DNA from: Candidatus Egerieousia excrementavium
GTDB taxonomy: Bacteria > Bacteroidota > Bacteroidia > Bacteroidales > UBA932
Direction of reading: 5' to 3'
Assembly (NCBI GenBank): GCA_017694275.1
Contig: JADINB010000087.1
Coordinates: 1 to 9,087, forward strand
Length of the DNA stretch: 9,087 nt
Position numbers and translations under genes: made by a program. Positions within the stretch are counted from its first letter, which is position 1, and every line of letters begins with the position of its first letter. This document shows positions 6,555 through 9,087 of this stretch, piece after piece. The notes under the pieces are model-generated. The model saw only the letters and a program-made list of their open reading frames with translations. It was not told the origin of the DNA and made no database searches.

Positions 6555-8078
6555 CTAAACCAGCGGAGTCCCTGTCATGCAGGCCGGCTGTGCAATACCC
6601 ATGAGTTTTAAGATTGTAGGAGCAATATCTGCCAGAATTCCGTTTCTTACACTTTTAATATCGTCGTCTACCACTATGAACGGTACGGGATTGAGCGAAT
6701 GGGCCGTATTGGGAGTTCCATCTTCGTTCAGTGCATGGTCTGCATTTCCGTGGTCTGCCGTAATGAGAACGGTATATCCGTTCCTCCGTGCACACTCCAC
6801 AACTTCGCCGACAAGAGAGTCTATACACTTCACGGCCTTCTCTATGGCTTCGTATACACCGGTATGACCTACCATGTCGCCGTTTGCAAAGTTAAGGACA
6901 ACCAAATCGTTTCTCTTGGTTTCCAGTTTTTCCATAAGGGCCTTTGCCACTTCCGGTGCGCTCATTTCGGGTTTGAGGTCATAGGTTGCCACCTTGGGTG
7001 AATTGACTAGCACACGCTCCTCATTGTCGAACACCTCTTCGCGTCCGCCTGAAAAGAAAAAGGTCACATGCGCATATTTTTCTGTCTCAGCAATCCTGAG
7101 CTGTCTCTTCCCTGCCTTTGCCACTACTTCACCTAGAGTATCCATCACATGTTCCTTATCAAAGAGAATATGCAACCCGGTAAATTTGTCATCGTACGGA
7201 GTAAGGCAGCAGTAATAGAGCGGCATTGTCTTCATCTCCATTTCCGGCATGTCGGCCTGCGTGAGCACAGAGGTTATCTCACGGGCCCTGTCGTTTCTGA
7301 AATTGAAGAAGATTACCGCATCATCGGGTGAAATTGTACCGACCTGTCTTTCGTCTCCCTCAGAAGCCACAATCGAGACAGGCTTTACAAACTCATCTGT
7401 TACTCCGGCTGCATAAGAATCCTCCATCGCCTTTACAGGATCTGTATATTTTACGCCCTTGCCGTTTACCAGCAAATCATAGGCTGTCTTTATCCTGTCC
7501 CATCTCTTGTCACGGTCCATGGCATAGAAACGGCCTATTATGGATGCAATCTTTCCCCCTGTCTGCGAAAGTTTCTGCTCCAGCTGTCCGATAAAGCCTT
7601 TGCCGCTTTTAGGGTCGGTGTCGCGTCCGTCCATGAAACAATGTACGTAAACCCTTTCAAGACCATACTCTTTTGCCACTTCAAGAAACGCAAACAGATG
7701 CTCAAGAGAACTGTGCACGCCGCCGTTAGAGACAAGACCCATAAAATGGAGAGCCTTCCCCGAAGACTTCACATAGTCGTAAACACCCTTTATCTCTCTG
7801 TTTTCGAGCAGAGCCCGGTTCTGACAAGCCTTGTTTATCTTTACCAGATCCTGATATACTATCCGCCCGGCTCCTATATTCAGATGACCGACCTCGGAAT
7901 TGCCCATCTGCCCGTCGGGCAGCCCCACATTCTCTCCGCAAGCCTGAAGCTGCGAATGAGGATATTTTGCGGCCAGCGCATCTATGTTCGGCTCGCCTGC
8001 ATTATAAATTGCATTCGACTTGTCATGCTTTCCGATTCCCCAACCGTCGAGAATCATCAAAAGTACTTTCTTGTCCAT
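6555..8078 (-). CDS. gpmI: 2,3-bisphosphoglycerate-independent phosphoglycerate mutase
   Basis: This cytoplasmic enzyme interconverts 3-phosphoglycerate and 2-phosphoglycerate in glycolysis and gluconeogenesis, using two metal ions (usually manganese) and a phosphoserine intermediate. The 507-residue length is normal for the family. The phosphatase-domain motifs are present: LMILDGWG with D11, GNSEVGH with the nucleophile S61, NGDMVGH with D401 and H405, and ADHGNADH with D442 and H443, followed by H460 in NTAHS. The substrate-binding transferase domain is inserted in the middle, with SNGGVHS (H122) and HCFMDGRDTDP (D150, R152, D153). All key residues are intact. The ATG at 8078 begins the canonical MDKKVLLMILDGWG start; AAGGA lies just upstream but too close to be a good Shine-Dalgarno sequence. 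It is a single-gene unit, divergent from the RNase R gene and ending in a hairpin terminator. Confidence 0.98.
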   Translation of the reverse strand: MDKKVLLMILDGWGIGKHDKSNAIYNAGEPNIDALAAKYPHSQLQACGENVGLPDGQMGNSEVGHLNIGAGRIVYQDLVKINKACQNRALLENREIKGVYDYVKSSGKALHFMGLVSNGGVHSSLEHLFAFLEVAKEYGLERVYVHCFMDGRDTDPKSGKGFIGQLEQKLSQTGGKIASIIGRFYAMDRDKRWDRIKTAYDLLVNGKGVKYTDPVKAMEDSYAAGVTDEFVKPVSIVASEGDERQVGTISPDDAVIFFNFRNDRAREITSVLTQADMPEMEMKTMPLYYCCLTPYDDKFTGLHILFDKEHVMDTLGEVVAKAGKRQLRIAETEKYAHVTFFFSGGREEVFDNEERVLVNSPKVATYDLKPEMSAPEVAKALMEKLETKRNDLVVLNFANGDMVGHTGVYEAIEKAVKCIDSLVGEVVECARRNGYTVLITADHGNADHALNEDGTPNTAHSLNPVPFIVVDDDIKSVRNGILADIAPTILKLMGIAQPACMTGTPLV

Positions 8079-8123
8079 ATCCTTATTGTTAATTTCTTAA
8101 AAATGTCACAAAATATGTGCCCG

Positions 8124-8131
8124 CAAAGGTA
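8124..8131 (-). promoter_or_regulatory. Minus-strand -7 box for gpmI
   Basis: On the minus strand this reads TACCTTTG, an exact match to the Bacteroidales consensus TAnnTTTG. The gpmI ATG at 8078 lies about 46 bases downstream, behind an AT-rich leader. I see no convincing -33 TTTG at the proper distance. It faces away from the plus-strand box at 8154-8161, with only 22 bases between the two. Confidence 0.6.
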
Positions 8132-8153
8132 ATGATTTATAGGTAAAATATTG

Positions 8154-8161
8154 TACTTTTG
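8154..8161 (+). promoter_or_regulatory. Plus-strand -7 box for the RNase R gene
   Basis: The sequence is TACTTTTG, an exact match to TAnnTTTG. Transcription would begin near 8167, only about 11 bases before the ATG at 8178, so the leader would be very short. No good -33 TTTG is visible at the usual spacing. Confidence 0.6.
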
Positions 8162-8177
8162 CATAAAGTCTACAAAT

Positions 8178-9087
8178 ATGAGCAACAAGCGTAAAACCAA
8201 CAGGGGCAAGAAATCGTCCGGCCCCTCAAAATCCAGACTTCCAAAAAAATCCAGAAAAAAACTCTTTGCAAAAAATAACCCGGGAGCTGCGTTCTTCAAA
8301 CGCAGGAGAAAGGATACGGCAAAGAAAGAGAAGTATATAGCTGAATATACCGGGACCATTTCACTGACCAGGGATGGATACGGATTCGTCACGGCCGAAG
8401 GGTTACAGGAAGATATTTTCATTCCCCAGAAGCGGCTTTTCGGCGCCCTTAACGCAGATACTGTAAAAGTGGGGGTAAGAAAGATGGGCAGCGACGGGCT
8501 GAGGATGGAGGGAGATGTTCTGGAGATAGTGGCCCGCTCTAAAAAGCCATACATAGGCATTCTCCAGATTTTGGGAAAACAGGCGTGGGTAATAGTAGAG
8601 AACAAGGTCATGCCTTACGACATAAGCATTCCGGCCGGTCAGGCAGATCCAAAGGACCAGGGGAAGAAGGTTGCGGTCATTGTAAGGCAATGGCACAAGG
8701 GTATGGACGCCCCGACAGGCGAAATTGTAGATATCTTGGGTGAGCCGGGAGACAACAACACGGAAATGCATGCCATATTGGCTGAGTACGGACTGCCATA
8801 CAGATTTTCTGATGAAGTTGAGAATGCCGCCGCCGCCATTCCGGTAAAAATCGAAGAGGAACAGATAAGGGAAAGGAGAGATTTCAGAGACATCTGCACC
8901 TTTACCATAGACCCGGCTGACGCAAAGGATTTCGATGATGCGCTTTCGTTCAGAAAACTTGAAAACGGGAACATAGAGGCCGGAGTCCATATTGCAGACG
9001 TCACCTACTATGTAAGGCCAAACGACACTGTAGACAAGGAGGCATTAACAAGGGGCACATCTGTATATCTTGTAGACAGAACTGTAC
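8178..9087 (+). CDS. rnr: Ribonuclease R, N-terminal part (cut by window edge)
   Basis: The first 303 residues of an RNase II/RNase R family 3'-to-5' exoribonuclease are present, and the frame runs open off the right edge. Residues 1-52 are a Lys/Arg-rich tail, probably disordered and able to bind RNA. About 57-100 is a cold-shock-type OB domain (YTGTISLTRDGYGFV ... EDIFIP), followed by a second at about 120-190 (YIGILQILGKQAWVIVENK onward). The catalytic RNB domain begins around 230. Its signature IDPADAKDFDDAL supplies the four metal-binding aspartates, D245, D251, D253 and D254, by homology to RNase II. AGVHIADVTYYV and RGTSVYLVDRTV follow near the edge. RNase R degrades structured RNA, including rRNA fragments and mRNA. 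Full-length members have roughly 700-800 residues, so the rest of the RNB domain and the S1 domain lie outside. The ATG at 8178 follows the AT-rich leader. Confidence 0.95.
   Translation, partial: MSNKRKTNRGKKSSGPSKSRLPKKSRKKLFAKNNPGAAFFKRRRKDTAKKEKYIAEYTGTISLTRDGYGFVTAEGLQEDIFIPQKRLFGALNADTVKVGVRKMGSDGLRMEGDVLEIVARSKKPYIGILQILGKQAWVIVENKVMPYDISIPAGQADPKDQGKKVAVIVRQWHKGMDAPTGEIVDILGEPGDNNTEMHAILAEYGLPYRFSDEVENAAAAIPVKIEEEQIRERRDFRDICTFTIDPADAKDFDDALSFRKLENGNIEAGVHIADVTYYVRPNDTVDKEALTRGTSVYLVDRTV

Noticed and set aside
8057..8611. A 184-codon minus-strand open frame spanning the gpmI start, the promoter gap and RNase R
   Set aside because: It runs through the divergent promoter region and both real genes, and its product is low-complexity Phe/Leu/Ser-rich sequence, so it is a shadow.
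8403..8990. A 195-codon minus-strand open frame opposite the RNase R gene
   Set aside because: It lies wholly antisense to a clear RNase R reading frame with catalytic motifs, and its translation has no recognisable domain and a Cys/Tyr/Arg-rich composition typical of shadow frames.
1..9087. Mobile elements, CRISPR arrays, phage genes or defence systems
   Set aside because: No direct-repeat arrays, transposase or integrase motifs or attachment-site duplications are visible. The tRNA gene has no adjacent integrase and no repeated 3' end within the window.

Overview
The window looks like an ordinary chromosomal stretch of a Bacteroidota bacterium, most likely of the order Bacteroidales. The signs are a fused SecD-SecF protein of about 1,015 residues, promoter boxes of the Bacteroidales form TAnnTTTG, start codons without Shine-Dalgarno sequences behind AT-rich leaders, a tRNA gene without an encoded CCA end, and a PD40/SPOR envelope protein. 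I cannot name the genus. I see no prophage, insertion sequence, CRISPR array or other mobile DNA.

Layout, left to right. Bases 1-523 (minus) hold the N-terminal half of floA, a flotillin-like membrane scaffold cut by the window edge. It sits 10 bases downstream of a short NfeD-type membrane protein (534-1004, minus), the usual partner of such flotillins. Next, on the same strand, is a large secreted envelope protein (1085-2938) with TPR-like, PD40 propeller, coiled-coil and two SPOR-type segments. Its gene is transcribed divergently from secDF (3053-6100, plus), and the short gap carries one TAnnTTTG box for each direction. secDF ends in a strong intrinsic terminator. It faces a convergent minus-strand unit: a tRNA-Pro gene with the unusual anticodon AGG (6247-6320), which has its own terminator. 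Upstream of the tRNA is gpmI (6555-8078, minus), the cofactor-independent phosphoglycerate mutase, followed by one clear and one possible terminator. gpmI is divergent from an RNase R gene (8178 to the right edge, plus), again with back-to-back TAnnTTTG boxes.

Functionally the genes are housekeeping: envelope organisation (FloA/NfeD and the PD40-SPOR protein), proton-driven protein export (SecDF), decoding of proline codons, glycolysis (GpmI) and RNA decay (RNase R). The points most worth a second look are the A34 proline tRNA, the PD40 plus SPOR domain combination, which resembles PorE-like periplasmic anchors, and the two compact divergent promoter regions. I found no convincing evidence of an entirely new system here.
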